The notes: a model not told the origin generated them from the sequence alone. Numbered from the stretch's first letter, positions 8,274-17,197 are shown. The stretch is DNA of 64,000 nucleotides from Planctopirus ephydatiae (GCF_007752345.1 NZ_CP036299.1:372001-436000), one strand, 5' to 3'. A program made the numbers and translations.

Positions 8274-9983
8274 ATGAGTCTGCAGCGTATGATAGCCAGC
8301 AACATTGCTCGAACTCTGGAAACTGCTGCTGCAAACAGGCCAGATCAGGTCGCCATTTACGCTCCGCCATCCGGTCGAACACCACTGCGGGTGGAGAATT
8401 ATCGAACGCTCACTTTTCAGCAGCTCCATCAATTATCTGTCGAACTGGCAGCCGGGCTGAATGCGATCGGTATCCGCCGCGGGACGCGCATTGCGCTGAT
8501 GGTGCCCCCCTCACCGGAATTCTTCGTACTGACTTTTGCCCTGTTCCGGCTGGGGGCCGTCCCCGTCCTCATCGATCCCGGCATGGGCCTCAAAAATCTG
8601 GCACAATGCCTGACAGAAGCCCGTCCCGAAGTCTTTATTGGCATCACCAAGGCTCACATCGCGCGCTCTTTGCTGGGCTGGGCGAAAGGCTCGCTGCGCC
8701 AGTTGATTACCGTCGGCCGTAAGCTCTGGTGGAGCGGGCGGACTTATGACGAACTGCGACGACTGGGCCAGAAAAGCTCACAGGCTCCCATGGTCGATCT
8801 CCCCGAGGATGAAACAGCCGCCATCCTGTTCACCAGTGGCAGCACAGGAATTCCCAAAGGAGCCGTGTACACTCACGAGATCTTCTTGAGCCAGGTAGAA
8901 CTCTTAAAAGAAGCGCTGAAGATCTCTCCGGGCGAAATCGATCTTTGCACCTTTCCTTTGTTCGCACTCTTTGCCCCGGCTCTCAATATGTCCGCAATTA
9001 TTCCGCGGATGGATTTCACCCGTCCTGCGAAGGTCGATCCTCAAGAAATCTGGCAACCTGTCGAACTCTTTCAAGTGACGAATCTATTCGGTTCTCCCGC
9101 TCTCATCCGCAGGCTGGCCATGGCTTCACAACAGGCGGGAAAGACCTTCCCCACACTCCGTCGTGTCGTTTCTGCCGGCGCACCAGTGAACCCGAAAATT
9201 CTGGAACTGTTCCAGCCCCTCTTAGCACCGGGGACACCCATCTACACACCTTATGGTGCGACGGAATCGCTCCCGGTGGCTGTTGTTTCGAGCCAGCAGA
9301 TTCTAGGTGAAACCCAGCAGAAAACTGCCGCTGGAGCCGGGATCTGCGTCGGTCAAGTGGTGACTGGCATGCAGGCCCGCGTCATTCGCCTGAGTGATGA
9401 GCCGATCCCCGTGTGGTCGAACGATCTGATCCGCTTACCAGGTGTGATCGGCGAAATTGCCGTCTGCGGGCCGGTCGTCACCAAGTCTTACGATGCCCGA
9501 CCCGAACAGACAGCTTTGGCAAAGATCATCGATCCACACACGGGGGAACTCTGGCATCGGATGGGTGATGCCGGCTACTTTGACGAACAAGGCCACTTAT
9601 GGTTCTGTGGCCGTAAATCACAGCGGGTCGAATTGCCTGCCAAAGCCGGTGTGCCCGCACAAACTCTTTATGCCGATCAGTGCGAAGCAGTCTTCAATGG
9701 GCATCCCGCAGTCGCCAGAACAGCGCTGGTCGGTGCTCTTGTTGATCAGCGGATCATCGCGGTCCTGTGTGTCGAAAGAAATCCCGGCGACCGCACACCG
9801 TTTGCCCAACTCGAAGAAGAACTTCGCTCTCTGGCCATCAGCAGCCGGGTCACAGCAGCGATTGAACACTTTCTCGAACACCCGGCGTTCCCCGTTGATA
9901 CCCGGCACAACTCCAAAATCTTCCGCGAAAAACTCGCCCCCTGGGCCGCAAAACAATTGAGCAAAAACCACCGTAAACCATAA
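8274..9983 (+). CDS. acyl-AMP ligase of the OleC / fatty-acid-CoA ligase family
   Basis: This 569-residue protein belongs to the ANL adenylate-forming superfamily. The AMP-binding P-loop FTSGSTGIPKG is at about 186-196; the A4/A5-like region reads VVSAGAPVNPKIL and IYTPYGATESLPV, and the hinge region WHRMGDAGYFDEQGHLWFCGRKSQRV is complete. The sequence style (TFPLFALFAPALNM, the TPYGATESLP motif, DTRHNSKIFRE near the C-terminus) fits the OleC branch, which converts beta-hydroxy acids to beta-lactones in long-chain olefin synthesis. No oleA, oleB or oleD is adjacent, so the assignment between OleC and a plain acyl-CoA ligase is open. The start is ATG 8274; a TTG immediately before it and an ATG at 8289 are alternatives. 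Confidence 0.85.
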   Translation: MSLQRMIASNIARTLETAAANRPDQVAIYAPPSGRTPLRVENYRTLTFQQLHQLSVELAAGLNAIGIRRGTRIALMVPPSPEFFVLTFALFRLGAVPVLIDPGMGLKNLAQCLTEARPEVFIGITKAHIARSLLGWAKGSLRQLITVGRKLWWSGRTYDELRRLGQKSSQAPMVDLPEDETAAILFTSGSTGIPKGAVYTHEIFLSQVELLKEALKISPGEIDLCTFPLFALFAPALNMSAIIPRMDFTRPAKVDPQEIWQPVELFQVTNLFGSPALIRRLAMASQQAGKTFPTLRRVVSAGAPVNPKILELFQPLLAPGTPIYTPYGATESLPVAVVSSQQILGETQQKTAAGAGICVGQVVTGMQARVIRLSDEPIPVWSNDLIRLPGVIGEIAVCGPVVTKSYDARPEQTALAKIIDPHTGELWHRMGDAGYFDEQGHLWFCGRKSQRVELPAKAGVPAQTLYADQCEAVFNGHPAVARTALVGALVDQRIIAVLCVERNPGDRTPFAQLEEELRSLAISSRVTAAIEHFLEHPAFPVDTRHNSKIFREKLAPWAAKQLSKNHRKP

Positions 9984-10136
9984 TCACGCCATCAACGAAT
10001 GCTGCGATTGGGCAACCCTTCCGGATGGATCATCGATTTCACTCTCGACTTAGTCATGGGTGGCACGGTCTGAAGGCCTTGCTGAAAGGCGTGGTCATAA
10101 ACCCCTTCAACGTCATGTTTTCATATTGCCGGGTGG

Positions 10137-10166
10137 CAAGGGTCGGATGTCTTCATCCGGCCCTTG
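10137..10166. repeat. strong hairpin in the oleC-bshB1 gap
   Basis: CAAGGG-T-CGGATG (10137-10149) pairs with CATCCG-G-CCCTTG (10154-10166), a 13 bp stem with one T-G wobble and a 4 nt loop. No T-tract follows on either strand, so it is not a textbook intrinsic terminator, although it lies between two converging genes. The flanks (GGGTGGCA) resemble repeated intergenic sequence. The rest of 9984-10321 contains only this hairpin and copy B of the dispersed repeat. Confidence 0.6.
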
Positions 10167-10234
10167 GTCAATTAAGGTCACCAGCACGAATGCATCTGCA
10201 AACATGCTTCATGGCAGTTGAGAAAGGTCGCCTG

Positions 10235-10290
10235 GTGCCATGCTTGCGGCTCTGGGCAAGCATGCCTTCGCAACCAACACCACACTGTGT
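10235..10290. repeat. dispersed hairpin repeat, copy B
   Basis: The perfect arms CATGCTTGC (10239-10247) and GCAAGCATG (10256-10264) enclose the same 8 nt loop type as copy A (GGCTCTGG). The downstream TTCGCAACCAACAC is also shared with copy A. It lies 3' of both the OleC-like gene and the converging bshB1 gene. Confidence 0.85.
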
Positions 10291-10321
10291 TTACTTTGGA
10301 AACATGACAGTTGAAGACTCA

Positions 10322-11068
10322 CTATGTTCCCAGCTTCAGGCCGGTCACAGCTCCCAGATCATTCACACACAAAACCTCGCGACTCCCGATCGGCTCGCCA
10401 TAGCCTTTTCCGATTGCCCAGCCCCAGTAGCGGGCCCGGTCACGAATATCATCTAGAGCTGTGGGAAAGGTGAGTGTGCGACCCGTGACAAACTGGCTGG
10501 CATAAGCCTCGACGGCCCGCATCTTCTCATCGATCGTCTCGCTGATATCGACGACAAATGCCGGCTCTGGCTGAATTTTGAGGTGAATGCTCCAGTAGTA
10601 GAAAATTCGGGGAGGGTGATAAGGCTCACCCGCCATGTTTGTTTTCGTCAGTTTCGACCAGAACCGTGCCGCCTCGATCATCTGTGTCGCAGCCACATGA
10701 TCGGGATGGGCATCCTCAGGCCACGGTGCCAGAATGACCTTGGGCTTCGTTAATCGAAACACCTCCGCGACAGCCCGGCGATGATCCAGTGTGGCTTCGA
10801 GCGAGCGATTCGGTAAACCGAGGTTCAAACGAAAATCCAGCTCCAGAAGTTTCGTCGCCACCTGGGTTTCTGAGCGTCGAATTTCAGGTGTTCCGAAGGG
10901 GGTGGGTTCACCCGAAGTCAGATCGAGAACACCCACTCGCTGCCCCATCCGATGCCATTTGAGCAGCGAACCTCCCACACTGATCTCCGCATCATCCGGA
11001 TGCGGTGCCACACACAGGATGTCCAGCGGCTCGAAATCGACAGGTATTTCTGCAAGGCTCGAAGACAA
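10322..11068 (-). CDS. bshB1: BshB1-type N-acetylglucosaminyl-malate deacetylase (PIG-L/LmbE family)
   Basis: This zinc-dependent deacetylase acts in bacillithiol synthesis, removing acetate from GlcNAc-malate. It has 248 residues. The zinc motif VAPHPDDAEISVGG (His23, Asp25, Asp26) and the second motif EDAHPDHVAA are present. LTSGEPTPFGTPEIRRSE and LGLPNRSLE correspond to the BshB1-specific LTxGExxxxGTPExR and LGLPDG segments. The start is a TTG at 11068: the next in-frame codon upstream is a stop without an intervening ATG or GTG, and CAGGAAAAG lies just before the TTG. bshA and bshC are not in the window. A generic LmbE-like deacetylase is the alternative, but the BshB1 motifs are specific. 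Confidence 0.85.
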   Translation of the reverse strand: MSSSLAEIPVDFEPLDILCVAPHPDDAEISVGGSLLKWHRMGQRVGVLDLTSGEPTPFGTPEIRRSETQVATKLLELDFRLNLGLPNRSLEATLDHRRAVAEVFRLTKPKVILAPWPEDAHPDHVAATQMIEAARFWSKLTKTNMAGEPYHPPRIFYYWSIHLKIQPEPAFVVDISETIDEKMRAVEAYASQFVTGRTLTFPTALDDIRDRARYWGWAIGKGYGEPIGSREVLCVNDLGAVTGLKLGT

Positions 11069-11124
11069 GGATGACTTTTCCTGACAGAGATAAGGAGTCC
11101 ACGATTCAACAGCGTTTCATGCGC

Positions 11125-11150
11125 CATGCTTGCGGCTCCGTCCCAACATG
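11125..11150. repeat. dispersed hairpin repeat, degenerate copy C
   Basis: The left arm CATGCTTGC and loop GGCTCCG match the other copies, but the right arm is eroded to CCCAACATG, leaving only about five pairable bases. It lies upstream of the bshB1 start. The remaining part of the gap 11069-11334 shows nothing else. Confidence 0.6.
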
Positions 11151-11334
11151 CTTGTCAGACCCTCACCACACCATTGATTTCTGCGATGCGTAAAATTTCG
11201 CTACTGGAAATCGACTTGTCTTGCCAAGTGTGACACGAGCAACTTCGACCCACAACACTGTTTTCATGATCTTCTGCAACGACAGATTCTCGCGGATCGA
11301 CTGGCAGCATCAATACCAGGTAACATCAATAAAC

Positions 11335-11370
11335 AAAAAAGCCACCCGGCTCACGTTCACCAGATGGCTT
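11335..11370 (-). terminator. intrinsic terminator of the minus-strand secreted protein gene
   Basis: Read on the minus strand, AAGCCATCTGG pairs with CCGGGTGGCTT over 11 bp (two G-U pairs) around a 10 nt loop and is followed directly by a run of T. It lies about 30 bp downstream of the stop of the gene at 11401. Confidence 0.85.
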
Positions 11371-11400
11371 GCAATCGATCATGTGATTCAACAGAGCGGA

Positions 11401-12129
11401 TCAACGGCTCGACGGTGGTAAAGGAAGCATCGGCCCACTGGTGACAGGAATAGGCCCACTGTTGACTGGAATGGACGGAGCAGGAGCATAGCTCCCGGCA
11501 GGCACAACTGGCGAACCCAGATGCTCCTGAAGCTCATAATAAGTCACCGGGGCACCAGCAGGTGGTTGAAAGCCCATGACTGGATAACCAGCAGGTGCCG
11601 GTGCCGATTGCACTGCCGGTGCAGACTGATATTGATAGGGAACTGCTGGGGTATACCCAACCTGTGGCGAATACTCCGGTGCATACGAGACTGGATACAG
11701 CGAACCATCCACAGGTGGCATGGGCGAGGCCACATATCCCGGGAACGGCCCTGTATTGGGAAGACCCTGTGGTCCCGTCTGGGACATCTTCAGCATCGTG
11801 GCCTGATCCTGGTAGCGATGCCAGAACTGCTGAGAGTAAGCCAGATTCGGATTCATTCCCCAGCCACCAGCCGTCTGCGACTGGGACAACACATGTTTGT
11901 AGTTGTAGGGGCGAAACAGTGCGTGACCGCGATAGGCAGGAATTTCCTGAAAGTAGCCATGCACCCAGTTTTGCTGCGTGTCGTAAGGATGGCGAGTTTC
12001 AGCCTGTCCACCAAAGCCATACTGCTGGTAAGCCTGAGGAATGACAGGAATCCCCGGAGTTTCCTGGGGAGCTGGTTGACCAACCTGCATAACGGCCGCC
12101 AGGGCGACTTGAACAACAATGCCCGACAT
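11401..12129 (-). CDS. secreted low-complexity protein rich in Pro, Tyr, Gln (unrecognised)
   Basis: This protein of about 242 residues has no enzyme family that I recognise. ATG 12129 is chosen because GCAGGAAG lies eight bases upstream and it begins a short export signal (MSGIVVQVALAAVMQVGQ); a TTG at 12177 would add 16 polar residues. Residues about 30-115 form the only non-repetitive part (YGFGGQAETRHPYD, YRGHALFRPYNYKHV, LAYSQQFWHRYQDQ). The rest is Pro/Tyr/Gln/Ala-rich, for instance VSYAPEYSPQVGYTPAVPYQ. It is divergent from another Tyr/Pro-rich secreted protein at 12483, and both sit beside the secretin gene, suggesting envelope or surface proteins. Function unknown. Confidence 0.7.
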   Translation of the reverse strand: MSGIVVQVALAAVMQVGQPAPQETPGIPVIPQAYQQYGFGGQAETRHPYDTQQNWVHGYFQEIPAYRGHALFRPYNYKHVLSQSQTAGGWGMNPNLAYSQQFWHRYQDQATMLKMSQTGPQGLPNTGPFPGYVASPMPPVDGSLYPVSYAPEYSPQVGYTPAVPYQYQSAPAVQSAPAPAGYPVMGFQPPAGAPVTYYELQEHLGSPVVPAGSYAPAPSIPVNSGPIPVTSGPMLPLPPSSR

Positions 12130-12482
12130 AACAATGCTTCCTGCCTGTGTGAAAGGTTGTTTCAACCTGTCGGCCAACCAGATCCATCCTGGTCAGAAAC
12201 TGCAGCCAGCCAGCGATCGGTGATCCCTCACCTTTGCTCACTGATTCTACAGTCAGATTCGCTGTGGGAGTGTTTGTCGGCAAAACTTGCCAATGCGCAC
12301 TTTCTTTCGTGATCTTTCCATCAGGAGCAGAGGTCATCTGAACTGCAGAAAAATATCGCGACTCATGAGGTATCGTCGGCACATGTGGCAGTTGTGATTC
12401 ATAGTTGCCTCGTCAGAAATCAGAGATCTTTCGACGGTTCGCCCGCAGGCCGTCTTTTTCGTCACGGTCATTGAGGTTTAAC
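12130..12482. promoter_or_regulatory. divergent promoter region of two secreted-protein genes
   Basis: This 353 bp region separates two divergent genes and must carry both promoters. No clear -35/-10 pair or operator stood out. An open minus-strand frame reaches into it but lacks a family match and conflicts with the stronger Shine-Dalgarno site at 12129. Confidence 0.3.
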
Positions 12483-13301
12483 ATGCCGCAGACTCCCTGG
12501 AAACTTGCCCCGATCACGATGTTTTGTCAGGCCAGGGGAAACGAATTGCCTGCCGATTTCTCACAAAGTAAACCGACTCAAGGGTTTTCGCTGGCGGCCC
12601 AGTTCTGGAAAACCACCATGAAGCTGGGTGTCGTACTGGGAGCAACGCTCCTGGGTAGTTTCACAACCCTCGTGGCTCAGGATGCTCCTGGAGCTTCCTG
12701 GTCCAACTATGGTTTCGGCTTCTCTGGTGGAGCCGCTGGGACGACACCTTCTTACTATCCTCAAGCGGGCGTAGGAGTGTCGATCAATCCACCAGCCGCC
12801 TATGGTTCCACGATGAATGGTTCGGTCGTGGCGCAACCCACGCCCACTGGAATTGCTCCTTACAACTACGGTGCCCAGCCCATTGATCCCTCGACAATGG
12901 CCAGCCAGCCATACCTGACAGGCCAGGGAACCATGGCCGGCTACGGGGCAAATGTCAATCTATTGCCCTATGCCACACCGTATGGCCTTGCACCTAACAG
13001 TCAAGTTCAAGGCAGACTGCCCAGCCCGGCGTTGCCTGGCCCCACTTATCAGTCAGGCTATGCTTCGGGGGCCAAGTATTTCCAGCCAGGTGGTTACGAC
13101 GCCAGAATCGGCTCACCCTACTATTACGATGGAAACGAGCGATCAACAATTTCCGGCGATCCCTACGTTGACCACTTCGGCCCTGGGTTTCATCGCAATC
13201 AGGTGCATGGTCACTATCGGTTCCCCTACTACTCCTACCGGGCTCCCTGGTACTACCCCGGCCGGGCAGTCTACAACCGGGATACAAATTACGCGTGGTA
13301 A
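12483..13301 (+). CDS. secreted Gly/Tyr/Pro-rich protein (unrecognised)
   Basis: About 272 residues. ATG 12483 has GAGG seven bases upstream. It gives a long polar leader before a hydrophobic export segment (MKLGVVLGATLLGSFTTLVAQ, residues about 46-66); an internal ATG at 12618 would start directly at that segment and is a real alternative. The mature part is rich in Gly, Ala, Tyr, Pro and Ser (YGFGFSGGAAG, ANVNLLPYATPYGLAP). It ends in a distinctive Tyr/His/Arg-rich block (DHFGPGFHRNQVHGHYRFPYY, then WYYPGRAVYNRDTNYAW), which is probably a conserved C-terminal domain. Position beside the secretin suggests a surface role. No function can be assigned. Confidence 0.65.
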   Translation: MPQTPWKLAPITMFCQARGNELPADFSQSKPTQGFSLAAQFWKTTMKLGVVLGATLLGSFTTLVAQDAPGASWSNYGFGFSGGAAGTTPSYYPQAGVGVSINPPAAYGSTMNGSVVAQPTPTGIAPYNYGAQPIDPSTMASQPYLTGQGTMAGYGANVNLLPYATPYGLAPNSQVQGRLPSPALPGPTYQSGYASGAKYFQPGGYDARIGSPYYYDGNERSTISGDPYVDHFGPGFHRNQVHGHYRFPYYSYRAPWYYPGRAVYNRDTNYAW

Positions 13302-13365
13302 TCGGATCATTGCGGCAGAAGATGCCTCAGTATCCTGAATCTCAAGCCCGCAGAGATTGGAATCT

Positions 13366-13396
13366 CCTCCAACCGGTAGTTACTGCCGGTTGGAGG
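13366..13396. terminator. perfect 11 bp hairpin downstream of the secreted protein gene
   Basis: CCTCCAACCGG and CCGGTTGGAGG form a perfect inverted repeat around a 9 nt loop, 65 bp after the stop at 13301. No T-tract follows, so termination efficiency is uncertain; it may instead protect the mRNA 3' end. Nothing else is evident between 13397 and 13763 apart from the leader of the secretin gene. Confidence 0.55.
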
Positions 13397-13763
13397 GCAA
13401 GCTCAGGGCAACCAGGCAACGAAGGGAGCTTGCGGAGACTTTCCCAGTTATGTCGCCTCTGCCCGTTACGACAAGAGCAACTGGGGAACATGACTCACTT
13501 CACTTGATGGCATCAGAATTCTACCGCCGATACATGATGATACGGTGAGAGCGTCTCCCCAGAGTCTGCACTCACATTAACTAAAGATAACTCAGGCAAA
13601 CCCGACACAAGGCGAATACGTTTTCCTTCAGCATGCTGAGTTTCATCTGGTCATCTCTGACCAGATTCTCAACTGCGGAAAATGTGAGAGCTTTTCTTGC
13701 CTGGGTAAGGTGAATGTCTGCTTCAAAGCAAGGATGCTTTTGAAGCGAGCAGGAGCAACACGG

Positions 13764-16082
13764 ATGTTGACCGTTTACAGGCCGACGCGGGCAAAGCTGT
13801 ATCGCGATGGTTATAAAACCGAAAGCGGTCTCTTGCGCGCCACATGGCAAGAATCGCTCCAGCGAGGATTGAGAGCACTGCTGCTTTGTCTTATAGGGAC
13901 GGGCACATGCTTCGCCCAATACCCTGGTGGACACTCTGCGTCCTATTCGCAGCAGCAAATGGCACCAGCCGGGTATGCTCCCGAAGCTCAGAGCCAGCCC
14001 GAAGGTAGATACCAGGGGCATACTCCGTCCCATCCACAGTCACCAGCCGGGTATGGATATCCCGTCGTCAACACACAATATCAGGTGCCTGCCAGTCGGA
14101 ATGGTGAAATCCAGATTCCTCGTGGCAACATTCAACCTGTGCAGTATCAACCAGTCCCTGCTGTCAATGCGCTGCCATTGCCACAGCGGGCAGTGCCAGT
14201 ACGCACAGTACAGGACTCCAACCAGTCGGATACGGCCCGGCAGCTGCACCGGCTGATTGAATCAATGCCGTCTTCTGAAGAAGACCTCGAAGTGATTCAT
14301 CGCCGCAGCCAGTTGATTGTCACTCGTGCGAACGTGATACGTGCTGCCATTGCCGACCCGAACGTGATCGACGTGGTGCAATACGGACCGCGAGAAATTT
14401 CTATTATCGGGGTTTCTCGAGGGACGACGACTCTCACCCTCTGGTTTGAAGGTGCCACAGAGCCACTCATTTATCTCGTGAAAGTCATTCGCGATCCAGC
14501 TCTCGATTTCCAGCGCCGCCTCGATTACGGCAAGCTCGAAAAGAAACTGCAGACCTTGTTCCCGAACAGCAAGGTTTACCTCATCCCCATGTCATACAAG
14601 ATTGTCGTCCGCGGACAGGCCCGCGATGCCGAAGAAGCTGCTCACATTCTGAGTATCGTGCGCGGTGAAGTTATCAATCAGGAAGGTTCTCTGGGCGGCC
14701 CACAACCTTTCCTGGGCGGTCTTGGCGGTGATCTCGGTGGTGGATCCAGTACGATTGATAACGGTGCCATCGGTGGAATTGGTAACAGTTTCGGTGGAGT
14801 CTCCGACCTCGCGGCTGGTTTCATTATCAATGAGCTGCGAGTTCCAGGTGAGTTCCAGGTGAGTCTCACAGTTCGTATCGCCGAACTGAACCGTTCAGAA
14901 ATGTTTAAAGCCGGGGCCGATATTTCGGTGCTCTTTAATGGCAGCCAGTTGATTGAATCTTCATTGACCGGCGGGGCAGCGACTCTGGGTGGTATTTTCG
15001 ATAACGGCGACGTCTCGATTCTGCTCGATTGGCTCAAGACGAATGGCATTGGCAAAATACTGGTCGAACCACGTTTAACAGTTCTCAGTGGTCGCCAGGC
15101 CCGTTTTCTGGCTGGTGGTGAATTTGCCGTTCCGACGATTATCGGTATTGCCGGTGCACAAGGTCAGTCCACGACCTTCCGTGGTTTCGGGACATCAGTG
15201 CTCGTCACACCCACAGTTCTGGATCGTGATCTCATCCGCTTGTCGACCATCGCTGAATATAGCGATCTGAACCAGGCTAACTCGGTCCAAGGAATTCCCG
15301 GTACCAATGCCCGCCGTATTGATACCACTGTCGAAATGCGTGAGGGTCAGACTCTCGCGCTGGCTGGTTTGTATTCTCACCTGATGAAGACCAACATCTC
15401 GAAGATTCCCTTCCTGGGAGATATCCCGAAGATTGGTCCAGCCCTGTTCAGTCGCAAAGAGAAAACTCAGGACGAAAACGAACTGCTCATCCTGATTACT
15501 CCCGACATCGTGCGGCCCATGGATCCCGAAGAAGTTCCTCCTGTTCCAGGCTTCGAAGTCACTTATCCAGGCGATCACGAGTTCTTCTGGTACAACCGCA
15601 TCGAGGGCACTCCTGATACGGGACACTATCAGGTACCACCTTATGGTTCTGGCAGTAATGGGACAAACGTGGGCTATCAGCACTTCAATCCCGGGCCAGC
15701 CAGCCCCTCCTATGGGCCACAGCCTGTCGGACCACAGCCGGGCGGAATGAATCAAGGTGGGCCAAATCAGGGAATCCAGCCAGCACCAGGTGGCTACTCT
15801 GTCCCACAGCACGCTTATCCACCAACACCCGGCCCGGCTCAACCCCGGCCCAGCACGCCACTGATGCCGACACCAATCTCTTCAAACAACTATGGTTCTC
15901 AGGGAAACCGATCAGGTTACACACCCGGCAGCCGCTATCCGGGGAATCAACCGTCATCCCAAATCCAGCAGACAGGGATGCAACAGGCAGAAACCGCCGG
16001 GCAACCTGGAAATCCTTACGGTCGTGGCGGTTATTCCGCTCCGTCAGCAAGTTCCGCAGGAAGTGGTGCAGGTCGTCGATAG
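13764..16082 (+). CDS. secretin of the CpaC/RcpA (Tad-type) family with low-complexity tail
   Basis: This outer-membrane channel protein has about 772 residues. ATG 13764 is preceded by AGGAG at good spacing; a GTG at 13710 and an ATG at 13734 are weaker. Export segment: GLRALLLCLIGTGTCFAQ, residues about 32-49. Residues about 176-250 (VTRANVIRAAIADPNVIDVVQ, ISIIGVSRGTTTLTLW) are the pilus-assembly N-terminal domain. About 257-310 is BON-like. About 363-585 is the secretin domain (ILVEPRLTVLSGRQARFLAGGEF, VPFLGDIP-like KIPFLGDIPKIG, LLILITPDIVRP). The last 170 residues are Pro/Gly/Gln-rich. The following gene encodes an OmpA-like lipoprotein, the usual partner type, but the ATPase and inner-membrane Tad genes are not in the window. 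Confidence 0.9.
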   Translation: MLTVYRPTRAKLYRDGYKTESGLLRATWQESLQRGLRALLLCLIGTGTCFAQYPGGHSASYSQQQMAPAGYAPEAQSQPEGRYQGHTPSHPQSPAGYGYPVVNTQYQVPASRNGEIQIPRGNIQPVQYQPVPAVNALPLPQRAVPVRTVQDSNQSDTARQLHRLIESMPSSEEDLEVIHRRSQLIVTRANVIRAAIADPNVIDVVQYGPREISIIGVSRGTTTLTLWFEGATEPLIYLVKVIRDPALDFQRRLDYGKLEKKLQTLFPNSKVYLIPMSYKIVVRGQARDAEEAAHILSIVRGEVINQEGSLGGPQPFLGGLGGDLGGGSSTIDNGAIGGIGNSFGGVSDLAAGFIINELRVPGEFQVSLTVRIAELNRSEMFKAGADISVLFNGSQLIESSLTGGAATLGGIFDNGDVSILLDWLKTNGIGKILVEPRLTVLSGRQARFLAGGEFAVPTIIGIAGAQGQSTTFRGFGTSVLVTPTVLDRDLIRLSTIAEYSDLNQANSVQGIPGTNARRIDTTVEMREGQTLALAGLYSHLMKTNISKIPFLGDIPKIGPALFSRKEKTQDENELLILITPDIVRPMDPEEVPPVPGFEVTYPGDHEFFWYNRIEGTPDTGHYQVPPYGSGSNGTNVGYQHFNPGPASPSYGPQPVGPQPGGMNQGGPNQGIQPAPGGYSVPQHAYPPTPGPAQPRPSTPLMPTPISSNNYGSQGNRSGYTPGSRYPGNQPSSQIQQTGMQQAETAGQPGNPYGRGGYSAPSASSAGSGAGRR

Positions 16083-16296
16083 TCGTACAGTTGAGATCAA
16101 AGTACCCGACACATTGTCCGGCTACTTAAAAGTACATACTGGCTCTGTTCTGCCTGCGAGAACAGACAGTCATCAAGTCAAGGTTGACGAAGAAGGCAGT
16201 TGGGCATTGATCGCACCTGCGACGATTGATTGCTGAACAATCTGCCAGAAATATCCGAAAGACTGTCCCTGCGCCAGTCTCGTTAGGGGAGAAGGG

Positions 16297-17118
16297 ATGC
16301 TCCGCTCCTTCCACATTTATCTGAGTCGCTGCCTCGTCGCATTGCCGCTGATTGCTGCAGGCTGCATCTCGTTTGGCCATAAATCGACTGATTGTGGCCC
16401 GGCGGGTTGCCAGACAGGTTCCTGCGAAACGGGTGCCTGCTCAACAGGTGGCTGCAACAATTCGCCCTACGATCCAACCTGTGGTGTCCAGCCTTGTGGC
16501 GGGAACAAATGGGGCTGGAAAAAATCGTGCAATGACTGCAACTCCTGTAATAGCTGCGGGACGAAATGTGGCAGCTTCTGCTCGGGTGCCTCGTCCTGGT
16601 GGGGTCACTCAGCCAATCGAAACACGACACCAGAGCAATACGCATTAGGAACCGTGCATCGAGCCCACTTCCACCAGATGGAAACCAATGCCGAAGCAGC
16701 AGATTTCATCCTGTACTACAGTGACTTTGTGGGAGAAAGTGCCGAACTGACACCCGACGGCAAAGACAAGATTCTCGAAATCGCTTCGAGAATGCGCAGT
16801 GCACCCTTCCCGGTTCTTGTGGAACGAACGATGCACAACGCGGATCCCGAACTCGACAATCATCGTCGGCAGCTTGTCGCTCAAATTCTGACCGATCTGG
16901 GAAATCCAGACGCTTACAACCGCACATTTGTCGCCACATCTTACGGGCCGGGCAAACATTCGCTCGAAGCAGCACCTGAGTTCTACCAGAACGTCTTTCA
17001 GAACTCTGGCAACGACCAGTTCGGTAACGGTGCCGGTGGATTTGGTGGTGGAGGATTTGGCGGCGGTGGATTCGGTGGTGGTGGATTCGGTGGATTTGGT
17101 GGTGGATTCGGCTTCTAA
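16297..17118 (+). CDS. Cys-rich lipoprotein with OmpA-like domain and Gly/Phe tail
   Basis: This protein of 273 residues starts at ATG 16297 after a purine-rich GGGGAGAAGGG. A lipobox LIAAGC gives a lipidated Cys23. The next 75 residues hold at least 13 more cysteines; Cys33, 38, 43, 48 and 53 are spaced exactly five residues apart in a C-x-x-G-x pattern. Residues about 149-225 (ELTPDGKDKILEIASRM ... RRQLVAQILTDLG) have the periodicity of an OmpA-like peptidoglycan-associated fold, though the canonical NxxLSxxR motif is not intact. The C-terminus is GGGFGGGGFGG repeats. It follows the secretin gene, and lipoproteins of this type commonly assist Tad secretins; that role is inferred. Confidence 0.75.
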   Translation: MLRSFHIYLSRCLVALPLIAAGCISFGHKSTDCGPAGCQTGSCETGACSTGGCNNSPYDPTCGVQPCGGNKWGWKKSCNDCNSCNSCGTKCGSFCSGASSWWGHSANRNTTPEQYALGTVHRAHFHQMETNAEAADFILYYSDFVGESAELTPDGKDKILEIASRMRSAPFPVLVERTMHNADPELDNHRRQLVAQILTDLGNPDAYNRTFVATSYGPGKHSLEAAPEFYQNVFQNSGNDQFGNGAGGFGGGGFGGGGFGGGGFGGFGGGFGF

Positions 17119-17155
17119 TCCTGCTGCGATCAACCTGACCTCATCTTAATAACAG

Positions 17156-17197
17156 ATCGTCCAGTGGTGCCCTCGCGAGCCACTGGACGATTTTTTT
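17156..17197 (+). terminator. intrinsic terminator after the secretin-lipoprotein unit
   Basis: ATCGTCCAGTGG and CCACTGGACGAT form a perfect 12 bp stem around a 12 nt loop, followed by seven T. It is 37 bp after the stop codon and ends the secretin/lipoprotein transcription unit. The stretch 17198-17548 shows no gene. Confidence 0.95.

Noticed and set aside
12130-12382. A minus-strand gene upstream of the Pro/Tyr-rich secreted protein
   Set aside because: It overlaps the better supported start at 12129 (strong GCAGGAAG) in a different frame and resembles no family.
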